64,000 bases of DNA from Gaeumannomyces sp. JS-464 (taxonomy: Eukaryota > Ascomycota > Sordariomycetes > Magnaporthales > Magnaporthaceae), in contig NGZR01000004.1 in NCBI GenBank assembly GCA_002197995.1, positions 2,728,001-2,792,000 on the forward strand, in the 5' to 3' direction. Both the position numbers and the translations under genes were made by a program. This document shows positions 1 to 13,015 of the stretch, in pieces; position 1 is the stretch's first letter, and each line of letters opens with the position of its first letter. The notes under the pieces were generated by a model that saw nothing but the letters and a program-made list of their open reading frames with translations, was not told where the DNA came from and ran no database searches.

Positions 1-3000
1 GATAGGGGTGGTTCGGTTCCTGGGCAGGGTGTGTGGGTGGGCCGCAAGGGCAAGCGACGAGGCTTCTCTCGACGTGGCCGGCGACGGCGGCCTGCACGCC
101 TCAGGGATTATGCCCTCTTGGCGCAAAGGTTGATCAGACGCTGGAAGGAGTTTCGCACTGGCGGTGGGCCTGTGTCAGGAGTTGGTCTGATCGAGGCCGG
201 CACCGTAGTTGGAGTTGAGACGAGTCGTGTCGGAGGCGCTTTGATGAGGGGCCTTTGGCCGCTACGCTGGTGTTTCGGCCGCGACAGGGGGGCTAAAAGA
301 TGCTTAAACCGGCGACCAAACCGCAAAGGCAATAGGTCCGATGGGATCCCGGATCGTTTCCTGTCATCGATTGCGCGCCATGGGATAGGAAGGGACGAAA
401 GAGAAGCGTGCAGCTGTGCAGTCCTGTTCTCGTTCTCTGGCTTTCTTTTTACAGTATAATAGCCTTGTGCCGAAACCTGGGGTATCGGCACACCAAAAAC
501 ACCTTGGGCAACCATCGAATGATTGAGCACCTCAATTGGGGGACCTGCGCCGCTTTTCTGCACGGGACAGCGACGCCATCGCCTGCCCCGAGACCAGGCC
601 CACCAATCACCGCTGCAGCTTTTCTGGCCCGAAGCGCCAAATTATTGGACAGGAGCCCAGGCCCGCCTGCATCCATCGCGCGGTGATGTGGGCGGCACAC
701 CAACCACAGCTAAGAATAGGCCGCGGCCCAGGATGGCGGTCGACAGCGGGCGCTTATTAGCGTGTGCAGAAGTCGTGCAGCCATCACCAAGGGACCAGAC
801 ACATCGCCAGCACGCGCATTCGCCCCAAGGGGCATGGCACACTCATGGCACACTTGCAGGATTGAATCGATTGCGATGGCGGGTTTGTCGGTGTCACAGT
901 GACCCACCCACGGACACTTTTTCTCTTTTCTTTTTGTTCTGCCGGGCGCTGTTTTCATTGGATTGCTCTGTTCCTCGTTCCGGGAAGGAATCGAATGTCT
1001 GGAGCGCTTGGCTGCACAGCGGCTGCAGACGAGCGACCCAAGCTCATGGGTCATCAGCTCGCTAAGCTCACACCGTGGCCGAGGCGTGGCTTGTGTGCCC
1101 TTGGCCGGCCACCCTGGCCCACCACCGCTCCTGCAAGTCTCAGATTACCTCTATCCGACTGGGGCTCGACGGCAAACTGTAGCACACATATCAAGCAATA
1201 AGTGGCCCTCTCTCCACTGCCCGAGGCTCGTCTAGGAAGTTGGTTTTGAACAAGGCTCCCCTGGCTCAAACGATGGTCGCCTCCCGGAAATTCGCCATAG
1301 CCGGGCCGGTGAGGTCAACTGTGGTCAGATTGAGAAGCATTTTGGCTGGTCCCTGCCGCCATCTGATCCATGCCTGCAAAGCGTCTCGTGGTGGGTTCGA
1401 ATACGGCAACGTCTGTACTCTGTAAGGGTGCGAACGGGTGCCCAGCCTGCCTGGGTCGATCTCTGCGTCCCTGCCAGGCCGCACAGCTCACTCAGCCAGA
1501 TTTCCATGTACATATAATTAGGCTACTGGTCATCGATTGATGGAATTTGCCCTCGATTGCTGAGAGTCGAGCCACGGCGGCAGCCGGGGAGGGAAAGCGT
1601 CACTGCCCCTGCTGCCATCGCCTCCCAGGTCTGTGGAGGAAGCTTTTTGCACGGGGGCTCCGCAACTCTAATTTCTCCAAGGCTGCGTGCAATCCGCCAA
1701 TCCCCACGCGGTCTCCTCCGAAGACCCAGCACTTTGTGTCTGCGCTGTCTGGAAGAAGAAACAGCAGAGAGCCATGCAGCAACACAAAACGGTGTCCCAC
1801 AAGGCCACCACAGAGGGAGACCCTGGAAGTCCGATATCATGCAGTTGCCTTCCCAGCCAGACCGCAGGACACACGCCCACGACCTCGTGGGCACTCCGTG
1901 GCGTCTAACGGCCGTCCCCATGATAGCCCTACTGGGTAGTGTCCAGCGAATCACGACACCAGCAACGGGGAAACATCCGTTTTGGTTTTAAGACGCGTCC
2001 TACACAAGACACATATTCAGTCGCTCCAGGGTAGGCAATCGGGCTCGCAGGGATGGCACCGGTAAAGTTGGACGAAACCAGAAAACCGGCTCAGATCGTC
2101 CGATGTCCATGTCTTACACTTGGCTGTTGCTAGGACCTCTCTATGCCTGCCTTGCAGCACCCGTCACGTCGTTGTGGAAGGGAAGGTTTTGTCCCATAAT
2201 TTAGGATGTTAGTTCCTCAGGGGCAGCGAATTATTTCGTCGCCGAGCCGCTCGAAAATTCCGTCATCTCGCGCGGAGCCAGATCAGAGTTGTTTGGGAGG
2301 AACAGGAATATCTCCAATGGCGGGCACGGGGCCAAGGCCGCCGACTGACCCGCCCAGTCTGGACCCAGGTGCCGCCCAAGGGCGGCAAATGGCAGAATCC
2401 CATCCTCTTTCCCCCTTAAAAATCGCATTCTGGTTTCGGGTCTGTCAAGAATCCCATCTCCTGGCCCGCCTGGCTCAAACCGCGTGGCTGCGGTGGACAA
2501 GACACTGTGTGGGGCTGGCGTCTCCTGACGAGGGGAATGCTCCTCCTCCATGAGAGCCACGGCAAAAGGACCCGACTGGGGATTTCCCTGTGAAACAGCC
2601 GGGGCGAAACACTTGGTGCGGCCTTGGGCGCAATATTCCCACTCGAGAAGGCCCTATTTCTGTGGCTACGGCTGGTGTGGTTTCGCGTGCTGCACGTCGG
2701 GGAATTTTTTGTTGTTCTCCCTTTTTCTGAGCCACCTGCGAGCCGCCTGCATTGCATAATCGCCAGCGCCAGCCGACGCCGGCAGGTCTTGTCACAGCCG
2801 TGTGCATTCATCCCTTCGAATCATGGGAAAGTGAGGGAAACCCGCCCCTGAGTTCAGAATACCGTCTGGTCTACGTCCCGTCTCGACGCTGCTACGCCGC
2901 CCGAAGAGGTAGCGGCGCCATGTGTGCTGAGCTCTGCAGCTGAGCGCGGGGTACTTGTTAAGGTTAAAATCCGGTGTGTCTCACCATCAGAGGAGTGATC

Positions 3001-4661
3001 GACCATGGGCTCATCAGATTGAGAGAATCCGATTGTGCTCTGCGGGCACTCGGCGCCAAGCTATCAAGCAGGGCTTTCCTGTCGCGATCCCCCAAGCGAG
3101 CGCGACTGAGAACGGGTTTGGAGCTTGCGGGCCCCCTCCGATCGCTATTCACCACCTGCCTTGCGAGCTTGCCCCCCCCCCCCCCCCCCCCCCAGCCTAT
3201 CATGGCGATCGAGCTGCGAGACGCGCCTGGGCATCGCCTCCATGAACGAGGCGTCGTTCCAGGAACAAGGGCGACACACGCCTTGGCAACGGGCGGCTGG
3301 GGGTCTAAACTGGGTAGTTCGTCGCGAAAAGCTCAGCTACCCACCCATCTTGGCTCCGCTGCGCATCGCAGAACTCCCCGGCTGCTTTCCGGCAAAGCGT
3401 TTGTTGTTTGAACCGCGAATCGACACCTCCGCCTGGCTTCCTTGTCTTTCAACGGCGATGATCTGAGTGCCAGGCCATGGGAAGAGCATGTCAGGCCTCT
3501 TGTTTTGCGCGGCCCGAGCCAACACTGATGGATGATAGGCGTCAGGACTTTTGACCGCTGCCTGGCTGGGCTGGATTTGCTGCTTTTGTGGTCCCTATCT
3601 TGTCATGAAGGTATTCTATCCTGCCATCTGCCAACGCGTATGCCCGTCCTCGTTTGTCTCGTCTCTGAGAGGACCTACAAAGAACAGTCCTCACGTACCA
3701 AAATCCCGTATGGTTTCTGCAGGTCACAAAGTCGAATATCAAGTATCAATGCATGTTGGAGATATCTGCTAGTGAATAGAATGATATGACAATACGACTG
3801 GAAGGTCCAAGACGTGCTGCACGCCATTTGTGCGAATCCGTTTTTTTTGGGGGTTTTTTTTTTCTCCTTTTCTTTTCCTTCCTCATAGCTGTATTTTCTT
3901 TTTGTAGATACGCTAGGGCACATGACGAAATACCAGACTGTGGATAAATCCGTTGACGCTGGTAACTACTGCGTCTATCAACAAGAAAGGAAAAGAATGA
4001 AAAGACTGGCAGCTGTCTGTGGGGCCGGGACCGAAGCCTCGATGGTGCGGATCGGGCCGGAGTCGGCGCATGCCAGGCATCGACGTCAGGCCGATGAGCC
4101 CGGACGGTAGAGGGAAATTAGCGTCTGGCTCGGATGCCCGTCGTCGGCCCCCGCCACTCCTTACGCGGACATGTGGAATCACGGCGCCCATGACTGTGGC
4201 TGTGCGACACGGACCACCAAACTTCGCTTGGGTGCCATGTCGGGCTGTGGCGTAACGGCTTGGTGGCCGGGAGGCGCAGTCAGACCAAGCGGGCAGAAGC
4301 CGCTAGGTGGGGCAATTCGTCACTGGCAAGGGCACGCGCAAGGCCCTTGCTTCATCCATCCCGGCGCCAGTCAGGCACCGGCGAAAGTTGGACGTTTCGT
4401 AAGTGACGAGGCGAAGCAACTCCTCACCGACCAGTCTACTCACCACGAAAGGCTGCCAGAGCTGGCGACACACTTTGCGCAAACACTCGAAAACCACGGT
4501 CGGCATCACCATCAGCTGCCGCTCATCGGCGTCATTCCAGCGACTCCAGCGAGAGCAGGCCAAGGACGCTCAAGCCAGCCATTCCGGCCCGAAGGAAGCT
4601 CTGTTATCCTTGTCCGGCATTGCTGTTGTAGCCGCGACCACAACCCGAGGGGAAACCCGCC
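1..4661. other. Gene-poor leader upstream of myosin I
   Basis: No open reading frame here resembles a known family. The frames present are short, overlap on both strands, and have the arginine/proline-rich look of random translation of GC-rich DNA. The stretch holds a 22-base C homopolymer (3172-3193) and a T8-G5-T10 tract (3841-3863). Its 3' end must contain the promoter and 5' UTR of the myosin gene that starts at 4662. A long non-coding transcript or an unrecognised orphan gene cannot be excluded. Confidence 0.6.
3172..3193. repeat. C22 homopolymer
   Basis: An uninterrupted run of 22 C is followed by AG, within non-coding sequence. Runs of this length are unstable in replication and in sequencing, so the exact length should be treated as approximate. 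Confidence 0.9.
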
Positions 4662-7600
4662 ATGGTGAGTCCCAACCCTGCGAGTCGCAATCACTCTGGG
4701 CGCTGTCGCCCTTGCTGACATGCTACTCGCGCTCCAAGGCGATCACGCGGCGAGGGAAGGACAAGGCCGCCAGGCAGGAGCGCGCCGCAGCTGGCGGCGT
4801 CTCAGCCGCTGGCGGCAAGCCCAAGAAAGCCATGTTCGACACGGGCAAGAAGAAGGAGATTGGCGTCTCGGATCTCACACTGCTGAGCAAGGTCTCCAAC
4901 GAGGCCATCAACGAGAATCTGAAGAAGCGATTCGAGGGCAGGGAGATCTACACATATATCGGCCATGTGCTGGTATCGGTCAATCCGTTTAGGGACCTCG
5001 GGATCTACACAGACCAGGTGCTCGACAGCTACAAGGGCAAGAACCGCCTCGAGATGCCCCCTCACGTCTTCGCGATCGCCGAGTCGGCCTACTACAACAT
5101 GAAGGCCTACAAGGATAACCAGTGCGTCATCATCTCGGGCGAGTCTGGAGCGGGAAAGACCGAGGCCGCAAAGCGCATCATGCAGTACATCGCCAATGTG
5201 TCTGGGGGCGAATCTGGCGACATTCAGCAGATCAAAGACATGGTGCTGGCTACCAACCCTCTGCTGGAGTCCTTCGGCAACGCAAAGACGCTGCGGAACA
5301 ACAACTCGTCGCGCTTCGGCAAGTACCTGCAAATACACTTCAACGAGATGGGTGAGCCGGTCGGCGCCGATATCACCAACTACCTGCTAGAGAAGACGAG
5401 GGTGGTGGGTCAGATCACAAACGAGCGCAACTTCCACATCTTCTACCAGTTCACCAAGGGCGCGTCGGACAACTACCGCCAGATTTTCGGCATCCAAAAG
5501 CCCGAGACGTATCTGTACACTAGCAGGTCCAAATGTCTCGATGTTGATGGCATAGACGACTTGGCCGAGTTCCAGGACACACTGAACGCCATGAAAGTCA
5601 TTGGTCTCTCCCAGGAGGAGCAGGACAATGTCTTCCGCATCTTGGCTGCCATCCTGTGGACGGGCAATCTGGTCTTCCGCGAGGGCGATGACGGATACGC
5701 GGCAGTGTCAGACCAGTCCGTGGTCGACTTCTTGGCCTACCTGATGGAGGTCGACTCCCAGCAGCTGATCAACGCCATCACAATCAGGATACTCACCCCC
5801 AGGAATGGAGAGGTGATAGAGTCTCCCGCCAACGTTTCGCAGGCCACGGCCACCCGTGATGCGCTAGCAAAGGCTCTTTACAACAACCTTTTTGATTGGA
5901 TCGTGGACAGGATAAACCAGTCGCTCAAGGCTCGGCAGCAGACGACCAACACTATTGGTATCCTGGACATCTACGGGTTCGAAATTTTCGAGAAGAATAG
6001 TTTCGAGCAGCTGTGCATCAACACTACGTGAACGAGAAGTTGCAGCAGATCTTCATCCAGCTTACCCTGAAGACGGAGCAGGAGGAGTATGCGCGGGAAC
6101 AGATCAAGTGGACCCCTATCAAGTACTTCGACAACAAGGTTGTGTGCGAACTGATCGAAAACATCCGGCCGCCCGGCATCCTGTCGGCCATGAAGGATGC
6201 CACCAAGACGGCGCATGCCGACCCGCCGCCTGCGATCGCACGTTCATGCAGAGCGTCAATGGCATGTCGCACCCGCATCTCACGCCGCGCCAGGGCAGTT
6301 TCATCATCAAGCACTACGCCGGCGACGTCGCGTATACTGTCGACGGCATCACGGATAAGAACAAGGACCAGCTGCTGAAAGGCCTGCTCGGCCTGTTCCA
6401 GTACAGCCAGAACCACTTTGTGCACACGCTCTTCCCCAACCAGGTCGACCAGGACAACCGCAAGCAGCCGCCAACCGCCGGTGACAGGATCCGCACCTCG
6501 GCCAATGCGCTCGTCGAGACGCTCATGAAGTGTCAGCCGTCGTATATCCGAACCATCAAGCCCAACGAGAACAAATCCCCGACCGAGTACAACGTACCTA
6601 ACGTCCTGCACCAGATCAAGTATCTTGGTTTGCAGGAGAATGTTCGCATCCGCCGGGCAGGTTTCGCCTACCGCCAGTCCTTTGAGAAATTCGTCGATCG
6701 CTTCTTCCTCTTGTCGCCCGCGACTTCGTACGCGGGTGAGTACACGTGGCAGGGCTCATATGAGGCAGCTGTGAAGCAAATCCTCAAGGACACCAGTATC
6801 CCACAGGAGGAGTGGCAGATGGGTGTCACGAAGGCTTTCATCAAGTCGCCCGAGACGCTCTTCGCCCTGGAGCATATGCGTGACCGATACTGGCACAACA
6901 TGGCTACACGCATCCAGCGCATGTGGAGGGCATACCTGGCCTACAGGGCTGAGTCTGCCACTCGAATCCAGAGGTTCTGGCGTAAGAAGAGGACCGGGGC
7001 CGAGTACCTCCAGCTGCGAGATCAAGGACACGCGGTGCTGCAGGGGCGTAAGGAAAGGCGCAGATACAGCCTACTCGGCTCTCGGCGCTTCCTTGGCGAC
7101 TACCTGGGTATCAACGCCTCCACCGGCCCAGGCTCTCACATCCGCAACTCGATGGGGCTGGGGAACAACGAGAAGGCCGTGTTCTCGTGCAGGGTGAGAT
7201 TCTGGAGGCTAAGTTCGGTCGATCGAGCAAGCCAAGTCCTCGGATGCTCATCGTCACGAACAGCAAGTTCTACGTTATTGCGCAGATGTTGGTTGGCGGA
7301 CAAGTCCAAATATCGACGGAAAAGGCGATTCCCCTTGGCGCAATCAGATTTGTTGGAGCATCGACCTGTCGCGACGACTGGTTCTCGCTTGGAATTGGGT
7401 CACCGCAAGAAGCCGATCCGCTGCTCAACTGTGTGTTCAAGACGGAGCTGTTCACCCACATGCAGAAGGTCATGCCTGGAGGATTCAACCTTAAGATCGG
7501 GGACTCCATTGAGTATGCCAAGAAGCCGGGCAAGATGCAGCTGGTCAAGGTTGTGAAGGATTCACAGTTATCCGTGGACTTCTACAAGAGCGGAGCGGTG

Positions 7601-8492
7601 CACACGCAGCAGGGCGAACCTCCAAACTCGAGCTCGCGTCCGACACCACAGGGAAAGCCTGTGCCGCCGCGACCCATCACTCGGGGCAAGCTCATCAAGC
7701 CCGGTGGGCCGAACGGGCGCCCATCGAGGGCGACTGCAAACCGCACGCCCCAGGCCCGACCCGCGGCTACACCTGCGGCAGCGGCAGCGGCGTCTTCGCG
7801 GCCCGTCCCGCACCCGCGCGCAGGCGAACCTGGTGGCCACGCCGGCGGCAGCCACGGCCACCATACCGGTGCGCCCTGTCCAGTCGAACACCTCTGCGGT
7901 CCGCGCGCCGCCTCCGCCTCCCCCGGCAGCTCCGCCAGTCAAGGCCAGGATTATGGCCAAGGTGCTGTACGACTTTGCTGGACAGAAGGAGAACGAGATG
8001 TCAATCGAGAAAGGAGAACTGATCGAAGTTGTGCAAAAGGAGAACAATGGTACGTTTTTGTTTCTGTATTTTCTTTCCCTTGGCAATCTGCAACCCGAAC
8101 CGCCAAAGGGTTTCTGGGCCTCGCTAAATTTTTGCTTACTCTCTGTCTTAGGTTGGTGGCTGGCCAAGAAGGGAGATCAGCAGGCCTGGGTGCCGGCAGC
8201 ATACGTCGAGGAGCAGAGGCAAGCTCCTCCACCCGTGGCGGCCCGGCCGCCTCCGCCGGCGCCACCCGCGCAGAACGGCGCAGGGAGAGAGAAGCCACTC
8301 CCGCCTGCGAAACGGCCAGCCGCGGGCAAGAAGCCCGCAAATCTGCAGGCCCGCGACTCTGGAATGAGCCTGAACGGTTCTGACAGCAGCCGGAGCAACA
8401 CGCCGACGCCCAGCCTCGCTGGCAGTCTTGCGGACGCGCTTCTGGCCCGGAAGAACGCCATGGCCAAGAAGGGCAATGATGATGATTGGTGA
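4662..8492 (+). CDS. myoA: Class I myosin (MyoA/Myo5 type), frame broken by indels
   Basis: This is an actin-based motor for cortical actin patches, endocytosis and polarised growth. Coding exons are 4662-4664 (ATG only), 4739-8049 and 8152-8492, with a CTGAC branch point in intron 1. Visible in order are the P-loop GESGAGKT (about residues 135-142), the motor domain, two IQ-like helices near [13 protein letters not shown], a basic TH1 tail ([15 protein letters not shown]), a proline-rich linker, an SH3 domain (AKVLYDFAG to [10 protein letters not shown]) and the acidic C-terminus DDDW that binds Arp2/3. Corrected length is about 1217 aa, normal for the family. The frame is broken four times: an extra AC after LCIN (about 6029), a lost base near 6225 (AHAD), a lost G near 7195 (FSCRGE) and a shift near 7825 in the proline-rich tail. 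The flanking protein sequence is highly conserved, so assembly error is likelier than a pseudogene. The TEDS position is Glu (codon 5810-5812). Confidence 0.95.
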
Positions 8493-8756
8493 AGAGCCGG
8501 CGAGCAGCTCGAGATTTTTTTTTTTTGCAGTTTTGTTTTTTGTTCATTTCGCCTATAGCTTCGCTCGGTCCGGACAGCTCCAGGGTTCGAGATGCATTGT
8601 AGATAGGTTATTTAGAGCAGCGCCCGCGTTGGTTCTCATTCGTGGGTGGTAGAATTTTCACAATGCCTTTTGGGTTTGACCTTTTGGTTCCAAGATGCTT
8701 GGCTGACGCATATCGGGGAAATTTTGATGTTATCCAGGTCCGATTGCTATTTTCTA

Positions 8757-10342
8757 TCAGGTAGCAGAAGTATCAACTGCCTTATCCTGGGCCGCGGCTC
8801 GTCTTCGACGGAGCAGCTCCCCAATGGGAATATCTTCGTCCTCCTCAGCATCCTCGTCGACACCATAGTCTCGTAGCCGGTCACCATCGGCGTTGGTCCA
8901 GCCCGGCTCGCCATCCATGCCTTGCTCATAGTAGCTGTCACCCTCACCGTCTGCTTGGTCCTCTTGGGCGTCGGGATAGTAGTTGTCGAGCACTTCCAGC
9001 CCCTCGTGCTCCTCCAGCTCGGCGATGATGCCCGACGGTTGCTGGTTCCAGCCTTGCGGCGCCGGAGCAGGTCGCGCTCCTGCCTAGCCTTGAAAGCGGC
9101 TTTCATGTCCTCGGGGCTGGAATACGATGTGACCGTCGCGTCCCGCCCCCGCTCGCAGGCCAGCCGCCCTGGCGCGCCCGCCGCAGCTTCTCCGGGTCCG
9201 GCGGCGGCCACATGCCCTCGCGCGAGTTGAACCCGTTCTCCTCCCAGTCCCAGCCGGGGCCGCGGCCGGTGGCGGACACGACGGGCCCGCCGGCGAAGGG
9301 GAAGAACCAGGCCAGGAAGTTGCGCGTGCCCATGGCCTGGCACATGTTGCCCCACACGCCGACGTCGTAGGGGAACTCGACGCGGCGCGTGGGCATGCCG
9401 GCGACGGCGCCCTCTTCGTCCGCATCGCTGCCGCCGCCGCCGCCCGACGCGTCCGTCTCGTCGTCGTCGTCGTCGTCGTCGTCGGTCGCCCACCACGTCG
9501 ACCCGCCCCGGCCGCCGACGCCGTGGCGGGCCAGCAGGGCCTCGTGCCGCTCGGCCTCCCAGTCCTCGATCATGGTGCGGTTGAAGAGCCAGGCCTTGGC
9601 CGTGGTGGCGAGCAGGATCCCCAGCGCGAGGGAGACGCCGGCGGACACGAGGGCCACGCACGTCAGGTGGGCCAGGACGGGGGCCGAAGGCCCCAGGTAT
9701 GCGGGCAGGTTGCGGACGTCGTAGAGGCCGTGGAAGCGGAGGTAGGCGAGGCGCAGGAGGTACCAGAGCGCGGCGTTGGTCGAGACGAGGAAGCGGAGGA
9801 AGTAGGGGAACGTCTGCATCGACACGCAGTTCCCCGTCCAGGGGCAGTGGTGGTCCATCTTGGGGATGCAGCGGCGGCAGTGCGGCCAGTGTGGCGCGCG
9901 GTGCGCGACGGCGGCTTCGGGGCGGCGCACTTTTTGCACCAGCGCTGCAGCTGCTCGAGCTGCTTTTCCCGCTGCTCCCGCCGGTTGTTTTGTTTCTGCT
10001 TCTGCTTCTGCTTCTTGGCGTCATCGGCGGTCGGGTCGGCGGCGGGCGGCGAGGCTTGTCGGCGGCGGGGTCGGAGGAGTCGGAGGCGGGTGGTGGGGTG
10101 ACATAGGTGCCTGGGTCTACGGTGCAGGCCTTGTAGTAGTTCCACCACAGGTTGAGGAGGAGGACGTTGAAGACGACGGTCTGGGTCGTGGTGAGCGGGC
10201 CCGGGGCCAGGTTGGCGGCGCTGTTGAAGAGCCACTGCGAGCTGTAGCCCAGGAAGGCGACGAGCAGGACGACGCCGGGGATGGCCAAGACCTGCAAGCC
10301 CGACGTCGAGGGGCCGGTCTTGAGGGACGACGCCATCGTCAA
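8757..10342 (-). CDS. pfa4: Palmitoyltransferase Pfa4 (DHHC type), frame broken by indels
   Basis: This is an ER/Golgi membrane protein S-acyltransferase; yeast Pfa4 palmitoylates chitin synthase Chs3. The N-terminus has two hydrophobic segments (LAIPGVVLLVAFLGYSSQWL; TVVFNVLLLNLWWNYY). It continues with the TVDPGTYV motif, a charged KQKQKQ insert, the Cys-rich domain, DHHCPWTGNCV, two further membrane segments and the fungal Pfa4 signature FPYDVGVWGNMCQAMGTRN. The tail is acidic and ends RRRRAAAQDKAVDTSAT. Four one-base deletions are inferred, near 10050, 9900, 9150 and 9060; corrected length is about 529 aa. One zinc-binding Cys of the Cys-rich domain reads as Trp (HWPHCRRC). Translation could start at codon 1 or 3 (MTMASS). 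The indels fall in very GC-rich sequence, pointing to assembly error. Confidence 0.88.
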
Positions 10343-10877
10343 GCCGTCCAGCGGAGGCGTGTCTGAGGCAATTGGGTTGGTAGGTAGGCGGCTCCCTCAT
10401 GGACACATTTTCGTCTGGCGGCGTGTCCGGGGAAGTTAACTGCAGCCCGTGTCGAGCAAGGGTGTTTTAATCACTGTGTTATGTCTTGTTAGCGGACGCT
10501 CCGCACTGTCTCACCACCGCTGGTCTCTGATGGTCTAGAACCACGACTCTCGCAGCCCACTACTGCGCGTCGGTTTCATCTGATAGGTTTGGCTGTCGTT
10601 CCAAAGTACAGAGCATTCTGATGTGGTGTCACCAGACGGCTTTCGAAATTCCATAGGCTGGGAGATTTGCTCATTGCTGCTATTGATGGTCTTCGATGAG
10701 TATCAATTGACGCCCAAGCCCTCATTCCCCATCATTGGCCACACACTTCGTGCTTCACTCCGGCCCCATGTCTTTCATCTGCGAGACTGGACATAACCCA
10801 GGTTTTACTACGGCACCGGGATCGTGTCCTGCTTGACAACTCGCTCATTCGGATATCTCTTTACAGGACGCCCTGCT
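10343..10877. other. Intergenic: pfa4 promoter / tyrosinase 3' side
   Basis: Pfa4 is transcribed leftwards from the left edge of this gap, and the tyrosinase ends at its right edge. No conserved coding sequence is visible. Confidence 0.5.
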
Positions 10878-12355
10878 TTAGACGTACGTGTAGCAGAACG
10901 GTGCACCGCCTTGGGTATCCAGCAGGTCTGAGATCGGCCGCGTCTCAGCCCCGAGGAGCCCACCGCCCAAGTCGACCGGGTCCGTCTTGAGGGCGTCGCG
11001 GCTGGGTGGGCTGTTGCGCGACGTGATGGTGCCCGAGATTTCGTACGCGACCCCATCGCGCAGGTGAAACGACTGCCAGATCCAGTACACCAGGTCGACC
11101 ATGGCGTGGTGAAGGAAGAAGGTCGGTTCATTGGTCGACGAGTACAGATCGCCCGCCTCGCCACCCACTCCAAAGTGGCCAGCTGAGTGCATGCCGGGAA
11201 ATCCGTCCTTGGCTCGGCCCTGGAGCTCGTCCTGGAAGAGCTTGATGTTTGCGCTGGCATCTCCGGCGGTTATGTTGTGCAGGTTGTCGAATGTCATGTA
11301 CGTTGATAGAATGACCGAACTGAGATCGCGCCGGAGACATCGTGGGTTGTAGCCAAGGGGTCCGGTGGGGGAGGGTGAGAGCCCGCGCATGGCTGGCCTG
11401 ACCGGCCCAAGTTGATGGTTGTGCTATCGGTTTTGTCGGTTTGTCAGCCTCCCAACGCTTGTCTTGACTGGCGACTTGAGAAGGCCGAGTCTCACTTGGC
11501 AAAAGGCCCGTTCGTGACGCAGCCTCCTCCTTTGCCCGAAGGGATGAAGACGTTGCCGGGCCTATAACGGTCCCGTTGTGCTCCCAATAGTCGCCATCAC
11601 CGCTCACAGAGGAATCGGATCCGTCGAAAAGAGGGGACTTGTATGGATCGTCGGTGTAGGTGAACCAATTCCAGTACTGATGACATTAGGGATTAGCTCG
11701 ACACTTATGTGCACGACTCTGTCTAGATCCCTTTCGAGGAACTTACAGGCTGGTAGCCTTTATAGCCGCACTCCTCGCGCAAAGTCTTTTCGTAGGCCCA
11801 GACGAAGTACCTGTGCCAAGTAAGGAAGCTCCCCTGGGACGGTTTTCCAGAAAATGGTTCAGCAACACTGATTAAACTGCTCTCTGACAAGGGCATACTG
11901 ACCGAGCTATGGATGAAGTCTGTGTGGTTGATATGGACAGCGACAAAGTCGTCGTATCTTGTCCGAGCCCCGGGCGCAAAGCCAGGGTCGGCTTGTGATG
12001 GCTTGCTTATAAGGCACTTGACCGCACGTGTATAATCCTTTCTCTCATCCTTGGTCAAGGCTTCCCTGTGATGAAAACAATGTTGTCAGTCGATAGTGAG
12101 GATGGCTGGATGTAACGAGTTCCAGTCAACTTACCAGTCTCTTCTGACGATTGTATTATGGTAGAAGCATCCAGGTCCGCCACCCTCTGTCCCATATCGC
12201 CTCCCAAGCTGCGGTTGCTTGAGATTGGCGAGGGCTTGGCTCTTCAGCGATTCGAGAAGATTCACGGCGGAGAGATCCTTGGCCTCGGAGACCCAGCAGA
12301 GCAACAGCCCACCCAAAGCTAGGGAAGCCCTCATGATCGCGGCTTTTGCGCGCAT
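10878..12355 (-). CDS. Secreted tyrosinase-family copper oxidase, two indels
   Basis: Tyrosinases hydroxylate phenols and oxidise catechols to quinones with a type-3 copper pair. Five exons are read: 12355-12135, 12065-11903, 11833-11747, 11676-11496 and 11423-10878. A signal peptide is likely (MRASLALGGLLLCWVSEAK), starting at codon 1 or more probably at Met8 (12334). CuA ligands lie in HNTIVRRDW, HINHTDFIH and TWHRYFVWAYE. CuB ligands lie in MHSAGHFGVGG and PTFFLHHAMVDLVYWIWQ. Between them sits the family motif SGKGGGCVTNGPF. One base is missing near 11560 (before NVFIPSGKGGG) and one near 11404 (in NLGPV); restoring both gives about 399 codons, a complete short secreted tyrosinase without the long C-terminal cap. 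Whether it is a monophenolase or a catechol oxidase cannot be read from sequence. A DOPA dioxygenase and an ammonia-lyase follow within 17 kb. Confidence 0.88.
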
Positions 12356-13015
12356 TTTTGGAAGTGCAGACTGAACTATAGGGGGAGTGGATCTCCATCC
12401 GGTGACTACCGAGAGAACTCATCGCAAAAGCCTTCCAAACCATGAGGGAGGGCTGGGTTATATGTTGATAGTCGCCAGGGGACATTAACTCAGGTAGGTG
12501 CCGGGAAAATATCCATGTTTTGCGGGCTTGACGAAATCCTTGCCCCGAAAATGCCAACCGTTTACCATACCTAACGGGCTGTTCGTTTATGCACTCTATG
12601 TAACCCAAGTGTCACCCTGGCCGTTTAAGTGCTTACTGGCGGGAGAGGACATGCACTGTCATCAAGATTCGGAGTGGAAGCGATCCAGAAGGCTAAAGCC
12701 AGGAGAGGGGTCACAGGCCGATCGATTCCAAGCCAGAAAAGTTCCTTGCTTGCTGCCCTATAGGGTCACGATCTCGAGAACCCAGCACGCCCGAGATGCA
12801 ATCTGGCTTACAGCCTGCTGCCACGTAGTGGAGTATGGTAGCGCGACATATTTCCCATCGAGCAAGGATATTGCCTTGATCCACCAATCAATCTGGAGAT
12901 GATATCTCTTTCGAGAAAAGTGCCCTGCATGTCCATGTCTTGTCTCGTCTTGGCCCTCACGTATTGTTTGGCAGCGGTGGTTGAAGCCCCGAGAAAAGAC
13001 AGCTCGGGGAGGTAG
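12356..13015. other. Intergenic: tyrosinase promoter
   Basis: This stretch lies upstream of the leftward tyrosinase gene and downstream of the leftward metallo-beta-lactamase gene. No coding sequence or clear repeat is seen. Confidence 0.5.

Noticed and set aside
2206..2553. 115-codon open frame in the left leader
   Set aside because: Composition is that of random GC-rich translation, overlapped by an equally long frame on the other strand.
6000..6300. Programmed ribosomal frameshifting in myosin I
   Set aside because: Four shifts of different direction lie at sites without slippery heptamers, and similar breaks occur in many unrelated genes of the window. Assembly error is simpler.
9420..9490. 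GTC/GAC triplet repeat as a separate element
   Set aside because: It encodes an Asp run inside Pfa4 (TDDDDDDDDETD) and is explained as a low-complexity coding insert.
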